From Acanthochromis polyacanthus (Eukaryota > Chordata > Actinopteri > Pomacentridae), in contig NC_067122.1 in NCBI RefSeq assembly GCF_021347895.1, forward strand, positions 11,707,983-11,771,982: 64,000 nt of DNA, written 5' to 3'. Below are positions 49,390 through 61,700 of the stretch, piece by piece. The position numbers and the translations under genes were made by a program. Each line of letters opens with the position of its first letter. Position 1 is the stretch's first letter. Below the pieces are notes generated by a model. The model was not told the origin of the DNA. It ran no database searches and saw nothing but the letters and a program-made list of their open reading frames with translations.

Positions 49390-52300
49390 CTACATATCGC
49401 CATCTGTAGAGAAAAAAACAACAAAAAACACATTATATCTAGCTCACATCTGGACAATGTATGCTGTAAATGTGGAATGATCCACGTAAAGGGTTTCGAA
49501 TTTTAAAACAGAAATACAAAAAAGTTCAACATTTCAAATGCTCAGAAAAAAATCAGCAAAAAAAAAGTCTAACAAACCAAGTACAAACCAACAAAATAAT
49601 AATTTTAAAAAACTACGCATGATATAAAGTGTATGAGATGCACAAAAGTGTATCTACTTATCATAGCCTAAGTAGGTATCGTTAAAAAAAAAAAAAAAAT
49701 TAAAATTTGCATTTAAAAAACCTTGCAACTATGTACGACCTTATTTAACAATACTAAAATCTATAATCAGTGCTGGTCAGTAACTCATAAGGACAGTAGA
49801 CAGAGAGAAATGAACTGGAAACTACACATACCCCAGTCGTACAGCCTAGACGTTCCCATGTGAGTCACGTTACAGGCGAACCTCTCTCCTTGGTTGGGAG
49901 TGAAATGAGCATGCTTGGTTAGGTAGTAGTGCCAGCTCTCATCAAAGGCCAGGTCAGTCTGGTGGGTGTTCGTCATGTTCACTCCATTCTTGAGAAGATC
50001 AATGGTGATTTCTGGTGGATGGAACCCACTCACGTGACAGATCAAGATGTTTGCTTTCCCGACTTCTCCTTGTGTACGGGTATACACCTGAACCTTGGGA
50101 GAAGCTAATGAGAAACATAAATCAGTTCACATATGAAAAAAAAATATGTCGTTGACAAACTCATAATGTGTTGTGAATAAATGTATGAGACAAGTTGGTG
50201 CAGTCTTGTGATACATCACACTTCTCAGAGTTTTTTCTTTATTTTTGGGCTGAGGCATAATGGTGAGGGACTCGATTAGAGCTCAGCTGACATCCTAGTT
50301 GTACCAGCAGAAGCTCAGCTCTTTCTCTTTCAGTATTAGAGTTATAGAGTGTATCGACATAACTTTGGAAATCTGCTTTTAGGCACAACGAATGTGGAAT
50401 GTTGCATTCCTTTCTTTGCCTTTGTTAAACAGCAGTAGCATCACATAGCAAAACAATCTACATTATCTCCAAATTGAGAGGGAGACTGTGTGCACTTTAC
50501 ACAGGTGGCCCAACATTCACGTCATCATTTAAATCATCTTACTCTAGATCTTGACCTTATCCTAAATTCCTTACATTTATCCTGCTTGAAAGTACCAATG
50601 TCAAAATATAAACATTGGGACGACCGAGCATTCTCTGTAGCTGCACCCAGACTCTGAAACAAGCTCCCCTTGACATGCGCACGGTCAGGGGCCAAAAGTA
50701 TAATCTGTTTTTCTGACCAAACCAACAAACGAAAAAGGGAAAAATGGCTCAATTTTTCTTTTTTCGTTTTCAACCAAAAACGAAAAAACGTTTTTTCCTT
50801 TCTCAATTCAAAACCAAAAATGAAACCAACACATGCAAATTACGGCCGAATTTCGTTTTTTGGATTTCAATTTTCCGTTTTTTCGTTTCAGGTCTCAAAA
50901 CGAAAAAACGGAAGCACGTGACCTCTGACCGTCACGGGTCAAATGGACTCCCTACCAAAAGAAAAGCCTTACTGATAAATGGGTAATAAAAGATAAATTA
51001 CGTTAAATAGCGTTTTTATTTTTGCACAGTATTTATTATATACACTACTAGGCTTGTGATAATGTTAGAAAATAATAATTATTATTATTATTAACAACAA
51101 TACTACTATTACTACTATAATAATAATAATAATAATAATTACAGGTCCGCTGCCTGGCCTGGATACATCTAATGCGCGGACACGAGATCGTTAAGTGTTC
51201 ACCTTTGCGATAAGTGTGACATCAACCGGCACTCCGGTTGATGCTATGTCTGTTGATCATAAAATACGTGGGTCATTTTAACTTTGTGACATGTCAGCTG
51301 CATGGCATGTGCTGATGAGAAACTCGGTCTGTTTCACGAAGCAGCTTTAAGAAACTCTGAGTTTAATCCTCAACTCTGAGTTGATCTACTCTGCGATAGA
51401 AACTCTGAGTTTTCGGTTTCACAACGGCTGATATGAGTTGGTTTAATCAACTCGGAGTAGTTTGACCCGGAGATAAGCGCGTGCACCGCAACTCTGAAAA
51501 GACAGCATGGAACCTCGATTCGACGAGTCACCATGGAAACGGGGAAGCGAAAGGCTGCGTTTTTTGAACTGGAAGTTTTTAACGCGCTCATATGGCGAGT
51601 TTGAACACGTTTTTAGAAAGAAGTGCAACACCGCTGCAGCTGCAAAAGAGAGAGAGACGGCGTGGAGAACACTGCTGCCTGGATCAATGCGTAAGTTTAA
51701 ATGTAGTCCTTTGTAATCCTAATAATATTAAAGGGAAAAACTGTCTGAATGGTAGCCTAGTAAGTTAAGGGAAACGGTTCTTTTCCAGCTGCCTCATCCA
51801 GCTGTTCTCAACGCGTAAAGCGGCATGGAGGAGCAGCAGTTCTACTCCAAGCTCCTCCCGGACGACCGAGTTTCTCATCAGCACACGCCATGCAGCTGAC
51901 ATGTCACAAAGTTAAAATGACCCACGTATTTTATGATCAACAGACATAGGATCAACCGGCACTCCGGTTGATGTCACACTTATTGCAAAGGTGAACACTT
52001 AACGATCTCGCGTCCACGCATTAGATGTATCCAGGCCAGGCAGCGGACCTGTAATTATTATTATTATTATTATTATAGTAGTAGTAGTAGTAGTATTGTT
52101 GTTAATAATAATAATTATTATTATTTTCTAACATTATCACAAGCCTAGTAGTGTATATAATAAATACTGTGCAAAAATAAAAACGCCATTTAACGTAATT
52201 TATCTTTTATTACCCATTTATCAGTAAGGCTTTTCTTTTGGTAGGGAGTCCATTTGACCCGTGACGGTCAGAGGTCACGTGCTTCCGTTTTTTTGTTTTG

Positions 52301-53526
52301 AGACCTGAAACGAAAAAACGGAAAATTGAAATCCAAAAAACGAAATTCGGCCGTAATTTGCATGTGTTGGTTTCGTTTTTGGTTTTGAATTGAGAAAGAA
52401 AAAAACGTTTTTTCGTTTTTGGTTGAAAACGAAAAAAGGAAAATTGAGCCATTTTTCCCTTTTTCGTTTGTTGGTTTGGTCAGAAAAACAGATTATACTT
52501 TTGGCCCCTGACCGCGCACCCTCACTGACCTGGGTCTTTTAAAATCGAAACCTTTCTGTTTAAAATGGCTTTCAATACCTAGTGGACCTGTGACATTTGA
52601 TTACTTTTATTGCTTTTATATGTATATTTTAGTGCTGTTTCACTGCTGTTTATGTTTATTGTTTTAGTGTATGTTCTACTGCTGTCTCTGTCTTAAGTTA
52701 CTGTGTTGTTTTTAAGTTATTCTCTTGCTTTTCACTGTGAAGCACTTTGGTGACCCTTTGGGCTGTTGTAAAGGACTATATAAATTTAAACTTTGATTGA
52801 TTGAAAACAGTCACTTTAAGGATGGATATATGAGGGACCTGACTGTAGTCTATGCGACATGGAAACAATAACCTGAGCAGCAGATCCCTGGCTTGATTCC
52901 TATCAATTCCTATGCCATTTTCACGGTTCAAGGTCCAAGGTTCAAAGATACTGTCTCTCTTCATTACTTCAACAAAATAAGGGCTAAAAAACTAGAAAAT
53001 AAATCTTAAAACACTAGAAACACTAAAGTCTAACTACAGTCTCCTCGAGATAATTACGGTGTTATTTCACAAGTGTAAGAAATGGATTAGTTAGTGATTT
53101 TTCATTTTTGTTATTTTAATGCAATGATACTTGCAGGAGTGGCATTATGGCAAGTGCAGAACTGATCTGATTATTTAAGAAGTTCAAAATGGAGGAAACG
53201 AATAGTCACCGAAACAATTTATTAGACTTCGATTACGAGTCACCGGAAATAAGGTTTTTAAAAAATTACACTTGGAAAATTCTACCGCAAAATGTTTTTG
53301 GAACCCATTGGACAACCTATGTAACCCCTGTTCATGGATTATTTCTTCTTATATTTGAAATACAAACTGAACACAAGTCGGAAACTCACATTTCGTCTCA
53401 TGACGCAGCCACTTGTAAAATCGAAACTAACACAAGTACAACAGATCTACATTACTTACCTTCTTTGGCCACTGAAAGACCAATGTAGCAGATCAAGCAG
53501 ACAACGGCCAGGACAAATGCCCTCAT
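49390..53526 (-). CDS. b2m: Beta-2-microglobulin, complete
   Basis: Light chain of MHC class I and related molecules, secreted and non-covalently bound to the heavy chain. Minus-strand coding exons: 53460-53526 (signal peptide MRAFVLAVVCLICYIGLSVA), 49832-50104 (the Ig C1 domain) and 49390-49403 (last residues and stop); 354 bases, 117 residues. Seen: SPKVQVYTR, the Ig cysteines in ILICHVSGFHPPEI and RFACNVTHM, and the C-terminal end DWDGDM that parallels the mammalian DRDM. A further 3' UTR intron is likely (donor AG|GTATGT at 49365, acceptor near 49240), as in other b2m genes. Two N-glycosylation sequons (NMT, NVT) are present. The 3.4-kb first intron contains a LINE fragment split by a foldback transposon. 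Confidence 0.94.
50683..52513. mobile_element. 1.83-kb foldback DNA transposon with ~650-bp inverted arms
   Basis: Left arm 50683-51329 and right arm 51864-52513 are near-perfect inverted copies, around a 534-bp unique loop. Termini are GGTCAGGGGCCAAAAG at both ends. A 6-bp duplication GCGCAC flanks it (50677-50682 and 52514-52519) and also marks the interruption of the LINE coding sequence. Each arm contains a mirrored trinucleotide microsatellite (ATT/TAA and ACT runs; 51070-51140 and 52050-52130) and chance open frames. The loop holds a fragment of a Myb/SANT-like protein gene. No transposase is present, so it is non-autonomous. A 6-bp duplication with long arms does not fit hAT (8) or Harbinger (3). 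Confidence 0.88.
51507..51716 (+). pseudogene. Myb/SANT-like domain fragment (PIF/Harbinger-associated type) in the foldback loop
   Basis: A 69-codon frame containing SYGEFEHVFRKKCNTAAAAK followed by ERETAW, the form of the Myb/SANT-like DNA-binding protein that accompanies PIF/Harbinger transposons and its domesticated relatives in fish. Preceding sequence has several copies of AACTCTGAGTT. The domain start is frameshifted and the C-terminal part is absent, so this is a broken capture. Confidence 0.55.
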
Positions 53527-53700
53527 GGTTTCAGTTTTCGACTACCAGTACACAAAAATTTAAAGTAAATTTGTTCCTATAAGAGATACGACAAAGCGTT
53601 CCCCGACGAGCTCCACACCGGAAGTGAAGTGAAGTGTGTTTACTGGTATGCAGTAAAAAGAACGACGTAGCTACAGTGACGTCAGCCGTTGGTTTCTGCA
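53527..53700 (-). promoter_or_regulatory. b2m promoter with CRE/X2-like and ISRE-like motifs
   Basis: Upstream of b2m (minus strand) there is a perfect TGACGTCA at 53677-53684, the CRE/X2 box used by MHC-type enhanceosomes, with an inverted GTTGG (Y-box-like) next to it. Three GAAGT repeats at about 53622-53637 resemble an interferon response element, and TTATAGG near 53578 may act as the TATA region. Confidence 0.5.
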
Positions 53701-55250
53701 TTCAGGGAAAAAAACAAAACAAAACAAAAACTACTTCCTGGTTGATATGTTGGATTTTTGGAGCCAGAACACGGAGCCGGAGAGCAGCTATTGGTCAGAC
53801 TGAGCTGATTTATACACAATAATATCACTGTTGCAAACATCCTTTTACAAACAGTGAAATGACATCCCAACATTTGTGATCAACTGTATGATATTGTTTT
53901 CAAGGCTTCTACCACATAAGTACAAATTAATGAATAGGTCAAAATTTTTTATAAAGTACTCTTTTGTAACAAAAAAAAACCTAAACTAAACAAAAAAAAC
54001 AAAAAAAAGCACTCAGAGAGCACAGTACTTGGCCAAGGCTGCTCAGTCATATGATTTCAGATGGCTGAAATCTTGAAAAAAAGATGCAGAAATCATGGCA
54101 CCATAGAATGCGGCCATTTAAAATAGATGTACCCACAAACAAAATGACGGTGAGCTGAGCACCGGCATGTGTTATGCATGTGTTCGTTGTGTACAGATCA
54201 CGTGACCTAATTTTGTAGCAGGCAGCAGGAATTGATGGGACTCAGAAACACTCCCACAATTTAATCAATTGTTTCTCATATCATTTTCGATCAGTCCACA
54301 GTGGTGGATTTGTAGGAGGATCACAATCATGTTATCATCAGCAGGAAACACAGGTAGTGTTCACTCGTTGTCATAGTTACAGTGACAGAGTGCTATCTTG
54401 CAGTGATACCGAAATCTTTAACAAAATCCAGACTATAAGATGTATCACTGCCAAACTCTAATCAGTTGGTTCTTGTGTCATTTCTGACCTTCCTTGAAAA
54501 TTTCCTCCAGTTTCGTTAATCCGTTTTTGAGTAATATTGCTAACAAAGAGACCAACAAACAGACAAATCAACACCACAACAAGCAAACTGGGGCTTTGAG
54601 GCTTATATAATCTTGGACACTCAGATATAACAATGACCCCATTAAAAAAACAATACTAAGAAGTAAACAGAAAATAAATGTAAATAAAATCATTTTATAT
54701 TATTATATCCAGTTTCTTCATTTTTGTAATATTTCTGTGCTCCGAGATTTGTTTAATGATGAATGTCTTCAGTTCCTGCTGTTCATGCATATGTTTGACA
54801 CAACACATGAGCTACTTATTCTTCTATTTGACAGTTCCATGTGGATTCCCAGTAGATGCTACGTTTTATGTAACCTTGATCTCAATCTTAAGTTTTCTGC
54901 ATGATGTTTTTGTTATTACTGATGCCATCTGAACTGCATGAAAATGTTTTCTTCTTCTTCTTCTTCTTCATAATGTTGTTCCTTATTATTCATTTTGCAT
55001 GTGGAAATTTCATATCCTTTCTTCTTGTCCTCCTGTATTTTTGTTAATTTATTTAACAGGCCATTATATTTTCATAGCACCTTATTACACACACAGCTGT
55101 TATTCAAAGTGTTCTATAAGTAAAGGTTAAAAACATGTAAAAGCTAAAACATAATAAAACAGCACAAAATTTAAATAATTTTATCAAATAAGTTAAAAAC
55201 AGTGCAAACAAGTGGAATAAATTGCATACAGATTTTACTGAACAATTGAC
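53700..55250. other. Spacer between b2m and bod1l1
   Basis: AT-rich DNA without a gene. A (TTC)n microsatellite is at about 54949-54968. Confidence 0.5.
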
Positions 55251-55254
55251 ACTG

Positions 55255-55597
55255 ATTGACCTCTCCTGTCTGGCAGCTGCACTAGAGCCATGTACACTTT
55301 AACCACCAGACACAAGAACAACCTCTTTCCCACTGCCATAGCCCTGATAAACAGCTGACCCATTTCTCGTCACCTGTACAATAAACCAATGTATATGTAC
55401 ATTGTTTTAGCACTAAGAACAGTTCTCTCCGCTTCTTGCACTGTATTATCACTCTAGCAATTACCATTACATTTCATTTATTTATTTACTGAAAAAACTC
55501 TTATTTTTTCTATAGTTATCATTATTCTCTTTCCTTATTCCTCGGGTGACACCAGCAGCCGAAACTAAATTCCTTGTATGCTGTGTGATTCTGATTA
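55255..55597 (+). mobile_element. LINE 3' end fragment
   Basis: A short frame reads TTRHKNNLFPTAIALINS then stop, the C-terminal end common in teleost non-LTR reverse transcriptases (pattern TSR...NSFFP.A..LLN). A tail ends AAATTCCTTGTATG and GATTCTGATT. 5'-truncated and dead. It lies just upstream of the bod1l1 promoter. Confidence 0.6.
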
Positions 55598-55796
55598 ATA
55601 TCGATTTGGAAGCTTTTATTTTGATTAAAAAACTCCCTCCCTTTTAAAGCGTTTCCGGCTCAGAGTGAATATTTCTTCCGGGTCAGCGCTGCTTCGAACT
55701 TCACAGACCACAACAGAAGACTACCGCGGCCCAGTTGGATGATACCTGATGTTTTATGACTTTTAATCGCTAAATATAGTTAGACCTCACTGGGAC

Positions 55797-58700
55797 ATGG
55801 CTGGTTTACCACCGGGAGACCCTCAGCTGGTCTCCATGATCGTCAGCCATCTAAAGACTCAGGGTCTCTTCGACCAGTTCAGGAGGGACTGTCTGGCAGA
55901 CGTTGATACAAAGGTAACGGCTGGAAGCATCTTCACAGCGTATCGTCAGCTAATATGTCACATTTAACCTCAGTTATTGCGTAATTACACTAATTATGTG
56001 ATATTAATGTGCGGACTTTAGCTCTGGGAACTAGCTTTATTTATTTGTATTTTTGTAGAAGAAGTTTTGATACTGAGGTTTTATTTTGGCCACTAAAGCT
56101 ACATCCCAACATAAACACAACGCTATAACACTAGTAATACTAGTAAGTACTAATACTAGTTTACTGTGTGGCTAAAATGTCGTCCATTTTGAGTGAACAG
56201 GTTAGTTTTCCTTTGCTAAAATTTAACTCTCTGGTGGGATAAACACGGAAAAGTGGTGTTACACTCACCTTTGTGTTATTGATGATAATTGCACTATTAG
56301 GTGATTTATCAACTATTAAACAAACGATTTAATCGGTTTGAGTCATTATTAAATATTTAAAAAGTCTGAATTCTCTTATTCCAGCTTCGTAGCTTTTATA
56401 TTTTCTGGTTTCTTTAATCCTCTGTGTCAGTAAACTGTATATATATCTTGAGTTGTGCACAAAACAAGACATATTATCTACAATATATTATTAAAAGGCT
56501 TGAATTTAACATCCCTAAACATCTAGATATCCTGGTTTTATGATAAATGATTAGCTCAACTGAAAATATCAAGGTATAGCCTGTGTGGTTCCTGACCCAA
56601 AACCAATGTAGCGCTTTACTTTTGGATCTGTTCTGTTTTTAACATTTACTGTACGTTCATAGTATTGTGTTTATCAGTGTGGGTACTTGTAATGGAAACG
56701 TTGCAAATCTTTTTCAGCCCGCTTACTTGAACCTAAAACAACGAGTGGACAACTTTGTCTCCAATCACCTCTCTAATCACACATGGAGCCCTCATTTGAA
56801 CAAAAACCAGCTGAGGAACAACATCAGGCAGCTTGTCCTACAGTAAGTGAGAAGAAATACCTTTTCTCCACCTTCTAATCCCCTTCCTCTGCTCTCATCC
56901 CTTTCTTTCTATATCCAACTGTATGTGTAAATTACCCAATCTGACAACAAACTGTGCCCCTTAGGTCTGGGATGCTGGAACAGGGAGTGGACAGGATTGT
57001 GGCCCAGGTGGTGGATCCTAAGATCAACCATATCTTTCGACCGCAGGTGGAGAGGGTGGTCCGTGAATTCCTGTCACCTGGCAGCTGCTCTGAGGAGCCA
57101 CCAGCTCCTCTTCCTCCAGTGGAGATTAAACCAGATAGCAGCATTCCTGAGCCAGGTACACAACATTCACTTTTATCATTTGCAACTTCTAGGTTTATTT
57201 GATTTTTTTCATTATGACTCTGACTGTTGAAGGAGAAAAAGTATTTTCCCTTATCATAAAGAGGTCATACAGGTGTTAACTTGTAGCTGATGGAATATTT
57301 AAAAAAATTTAGGGAAAGACTTATTTGCTTTCTCATCTAACAGAGTGAATATTTGTGTATTCCAAACTGATGAACGTATCTTTGTTAACACTCACATGTT
57401 CATATGTTTACAGCTTCATTGTCAGCTCCAACTACTGCTGCTGCCAGTGATGCTATGTCCATCCTGGACACAATAACGTCCCTCAACCAGGAGGCTAGTG
57501 TCAGAGCCAGCTCAGCAACCGAAAAAGGACGTAAAAGCCTAGCTTCTGATGACCCAATGCAGCTGGAAGACAGCGAGCAGGACATGAGTCTTGATGAGGA
57601 CGGTGACAGTCACCATGACGGAAAACCACCAGAAGAGACGGAGGAAGCAAAACTGACAGCAGAAGTCCAGGCATTAGAGGTCAAGACAGAGGATGCACAG
57701 GAGCAGATGGATCTGGGCAAAGAGGGCTTAATGGAGGAGGTGAAAATGGAGGAGGAAGAGTCAGGCGCTCAGGAGCCAACAGAGGAGGAGAAAGACAACC
57801 CTGTAAGCAGAATTACTGGAAAACCCTCAGAAGAGAAACAGGATGATGACATGCTGAAATCTACAAGCCAGGCCAGGCAGAAAGCCAGAGAGAGGATAAA
57901 AGAAGGTGAGCTGCTGTGTTTTTATATTTAAAGCAGCATTGCTTAATTCATCTTCTTCATGAAACTACTAATGACAGTTAAGGATTTATGGATATAAAGA
58001 AAACGAATATAGAAATGTTAGTAGATTAATTAAGCAATTAAAAATGTGTTATTGAAGTCATTTTTTTAAAATTTTGGTGGATGATGGATGATGTAGAAGA
58101 GACTTTTTTCTATAGAAAAACAGAAACAGTTCTACAGGAAGACATCTAATACATTCATAGAAATAACATTAATAGAAAATGAAGTATATTTTGCAAAACA
58201 GAGAGATATTAATCATGTAGATTCCAACATTATTCAGACATGATTTGAATGCCTCAAACATTAACATATCTGTTGTAATACAGTGTAACTTAGTAGCCAG
58301 TATGTATTAGTAACTAAATGTAGTTTTCCATTTCGGTCACTTTACAGATGCTGTAGATTAGATGGCTCAATGCTAGATTTGTCAATGTAGTACATGAAAT
58401 TAAGATAATTAATTTTGTTGTTGTTTGACTTCTTGTTTCTGTAGTCTTGCCTTTTCTTGAATGACACTTTATATTTATAAGGGTGACTATAGTGGGCTGC
58501 TAGCAGCACTCTTTGTCTTGCCCCTGGACAGGAGACTTGGGGGAATTTTGCTTCCTTCCCCACCCTCCTTCTCATCTCCCCACTGCTAAGTTTCCTGTTT
58601 GTTTTATGTATAATTTAAGCTAGAAAATAATAATTTAAAACCTTATTTGCCTTTGCCCTGCAGAATACTCTTTAGAGGACTCTGACCTGGAAGGCCTGAG

Positions 58701-61700
58701 CGACATCACAGTGAGCTCTGTCCACACCAGCGACCTGTCGTCCTTTGGGGAGGAAAGCGAAGATGAGGAGTTGTTGTCTGATTCTTCTGAGGAAGGGGAG
58801 CTTCCACCAGATGGTCTCTTTCTATTCCTGCATATGTTTTTGACAATTATTTGTAATTTTTAAAATGATGTTCCCACTGAAATGTTGGGAGTGTTTTAAT
58901 ACGTACATTGGATGTTGAAGTTTATTGTTTTTTGTGTGTATTTGTTTTTATTCCTCCAGATGAAGGTGATAGAGCAGAAAAGAAGCACACCGGTGGAGAC
59001 ACAGGAGATGAAGATAAGGAGCGTAAGCCTCGGCGCAAGGCCTACGTTCACAAACCCTTCCTATATTCTCGTTACTATAGCGACTCGGATGATGAGATCA
59101 CTGTGGAGGAACGTCGTAGATCCGCGGTGTGTTGTGTATCTGGTAGTATTTTATATGCAGTATCAGCAGAGATTTAAATACGTTTGGAGCAAAATGAAGA
59201 GATTGTCAACCTAAAAGCAACATAGATACTGAGCAAAGCGGATGATTTGTGTGATCCTGCGCATTAAAATAACTTAAACTGTTCTCACAGGCAAAGGACA
59301 AAGAGGAACGGCTTCTCAAGAGACAACAGAACAGAGAGCGAATGGAAGAGAAACGCAAACAGAAAGCAGTGCAGGCTGAAGAAGGTTTTTCTTTCTGTCA
59401 TCTTTCTGCTGTCAAGTGCTTTCATAGTTGTGGCTTGAAATTGGTTTTAGTGCTTTTTTTATTTTTAATTTCAGTTCCTTGGCTGTTCATCTTCATGTTC
59501 CTCTGCTGGCTGCATACTGCTGCATGTTATGTGATATATTGACTGAGTGCAACCACCAAAAATGATTCGACTAATGTAACTTTACATATTATTATGCAGT
59601 GTAGGGATTTTTGGCATGAATTTCTTAAATTTAAATTTAGTCTTTCTCCTTGATCTATTTAATAACCACAAATATTGTTTAAAATCTACAATTTTTAGCA
59701 GAATAGTTTCCACAAGACTTCTTGGTTAAAAACTAGAGGAATAAGTACATATAATATGCACATCACAAAATCTGTTGCAGTGTGTAATGTCTGTTCTCTC
59801 TAGTTGTTGTTGCTTTTCATTGTTCCATCTTTTCCTGCAAACAGTTATGTGTACTGCATCACTGACCAGCCCTAATGTCCTTCGCAGATCACAAAAAACA
59901 AACGAGTGGCGACTCTGTAGGGCTGGAGGGCCCAAGAGCTAAAGAGGCCCGCAAAGAAAGGAAAGTTCTGGAGAAAAAAATGGCTCTCAGCAGGAAGAGG
60001 AAGCTAGACTCAAGGTGCGCCATCGAAAGTTAAGACACAAATTCATGCAGCAGTTTCTGACCACAGTCAAATGTTTAGATAATGTTGTACACTGTGTAAA
60101 AGTGTGTCACCTTCACCTTTCAGGAAAGAGGGAGACGTTTCATACAAGAGGAAAGGAGATACAGGAGAGATGTCCAAGAAAGCAGTATGTGAAAGCCTCC
60201 GGGAATATAACACATTTGACGTTTGCCCATGTTTTGTTGAGTTGTAACACAGTTTTTTTTGTTGTTTTTGTTATTTTGAAAATAGGAAATGAAGCCTGCC
60301 GCCCCAAAGACCTTCCAACCTAAACTGATGAGAAATTTGTCAGAATCCGCATCTTCTGATGAGAGACACAGAAGAATGAGTGGCAGCATCTCAGAAGATT
60401 CCAGTGACACAAAGAAGCTGCCTGACAAAAACCGGACACATTCCTTTATCCTGGAGCTGGAGCAAGGATCCCAAGAGGCTCTCAAACAACGATCAGTTGG
60501 TAAATTTGACCGGCTGTCCCGCAAAGAACTTCATTCTAAAGAACGCAAAGAGAAAGAACGCAGCTTGTCTGATGAGCGTGCCAAATTCAAACAAAAGCAA
60601 GAGAAAAAGTCTGAACATCAGTTGGATGAATCCCAGCAGAAGGAAGGAACTGCTGGAAAAGTGTCCTCTGAGGAGAAAGGTGAGAAGAAGCCAAAAATCA
60701 AAAGTGAAAAGAAGATACCAGGAAGCACAAGAGAAGGAAAGGTGTCTGTGTCTGAAGGTGTTGCTGAAGAGGGAGGTTCTAAAGATCCCAAGAAGGTGAA
60801 AGCTGTGGAGACTGTCAAAGCAGAGAAGGACAAAAACAGGGAAAAAGACAAAGAAAAAGTCAAGGAAAAGTCGAAAGTTGAGAAAAGCTCAATCAAAAGT
60901 GATTTTAAGCAGCTGCTTCGTCCAGAATCTGCAGGCTTCTCTGAGGATCGATCTGACGTGGAGCCTGGGTCCGACAGCAGCAAAAAGAAAGATAAACACT
61001 CCAAGGAAGTCTTGAAAAGGTCAAAGAGTCACAGTGAGGACAGGTCAGGAGACAAACCAAAGTCCAAAACAGATAGTAAAGACAGCGAGAAGGAAAAGAC
61101 TAAAGCAGATCAAGAGAGCCAGAAGTTGAATAAGTCTGGCTCAGAAAGTGATAAAGACCCTAAACGGATGAAGCTGACAGAAAAAGGAAAAGTCCTAGCA
61201 AAATCAAAATCCAAAGAAGAGTCAAAGACACCTTTGTTGTCAAAGAAAAGTCAGAGTCTAGATGTCAAAAGTGCAGGTAGTGCATGTAGCAGCAAAGCAG
61301 AAGCAACAAAAGAGAAGAAAAAAGAGGGAAATGCAAAAGAACAGCATAAAGCCTCTGAGGAACCCTCACATGAAAAATCAGACAGTAAAGGTGCAAAGAA
61401 AAAACTGGAGAAGAAGGATAAATTTTCAGAAAAGAAAGATGATAGTCAAGAAGAGAAGAAAGCACCAAGAGAAGACAAAATGGACAAGTCAGATAAATCT
61501 TCAAAGTCTTCAGTTTCTCCTCTGGGTCTTGAGACAGAAGAACCACCAAAGAAACAACTTCTTCTCCAAGACGTGAGCACCGACTCTGAGCCCGTCACCA
61601 CCACTCTCACCACCTCGTTCTCAGACGACACCTGCGACGCTTTAAGCGACATCACCCCTGAGCCACCTGAAGGTGAGACGGAGTCCCGGCTCAGTGAGAT

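Larger units (their letters stand above)
50600..52805 (+). mobile_element. LINE 3' fragment, split by a foldback transposon
   Basis: 50600-50676 encodes the reverse-transcriptase C-terminal signature WDDRAFSVAAPRL with a decayed stop; 52520-52805 continues with the following SLTDL-type residues and a 3' tail (GAAGCACTTTGG...CTATATAAATTT) ending in GATTGATTGA. The two halves join across the inserted element 50683-52513. A dead 5'-truncated copy of an L2/Maui-like LINE. Confidence 0.7.

Noticed and set aside
50744..52452. Two nearly identical 80-codon frames beginning MAQF, in opposite orientations
   Set aside because: They are the two arms of the foldback transposon; AT-rich repeat sequence read as protein, with no family similarity.
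53189..53582. Open frames of 82-99 codons overlapping b2m exon 1
   Set aside because: They lie on the opposite strand to b2m and across its intron; no recognisable product.
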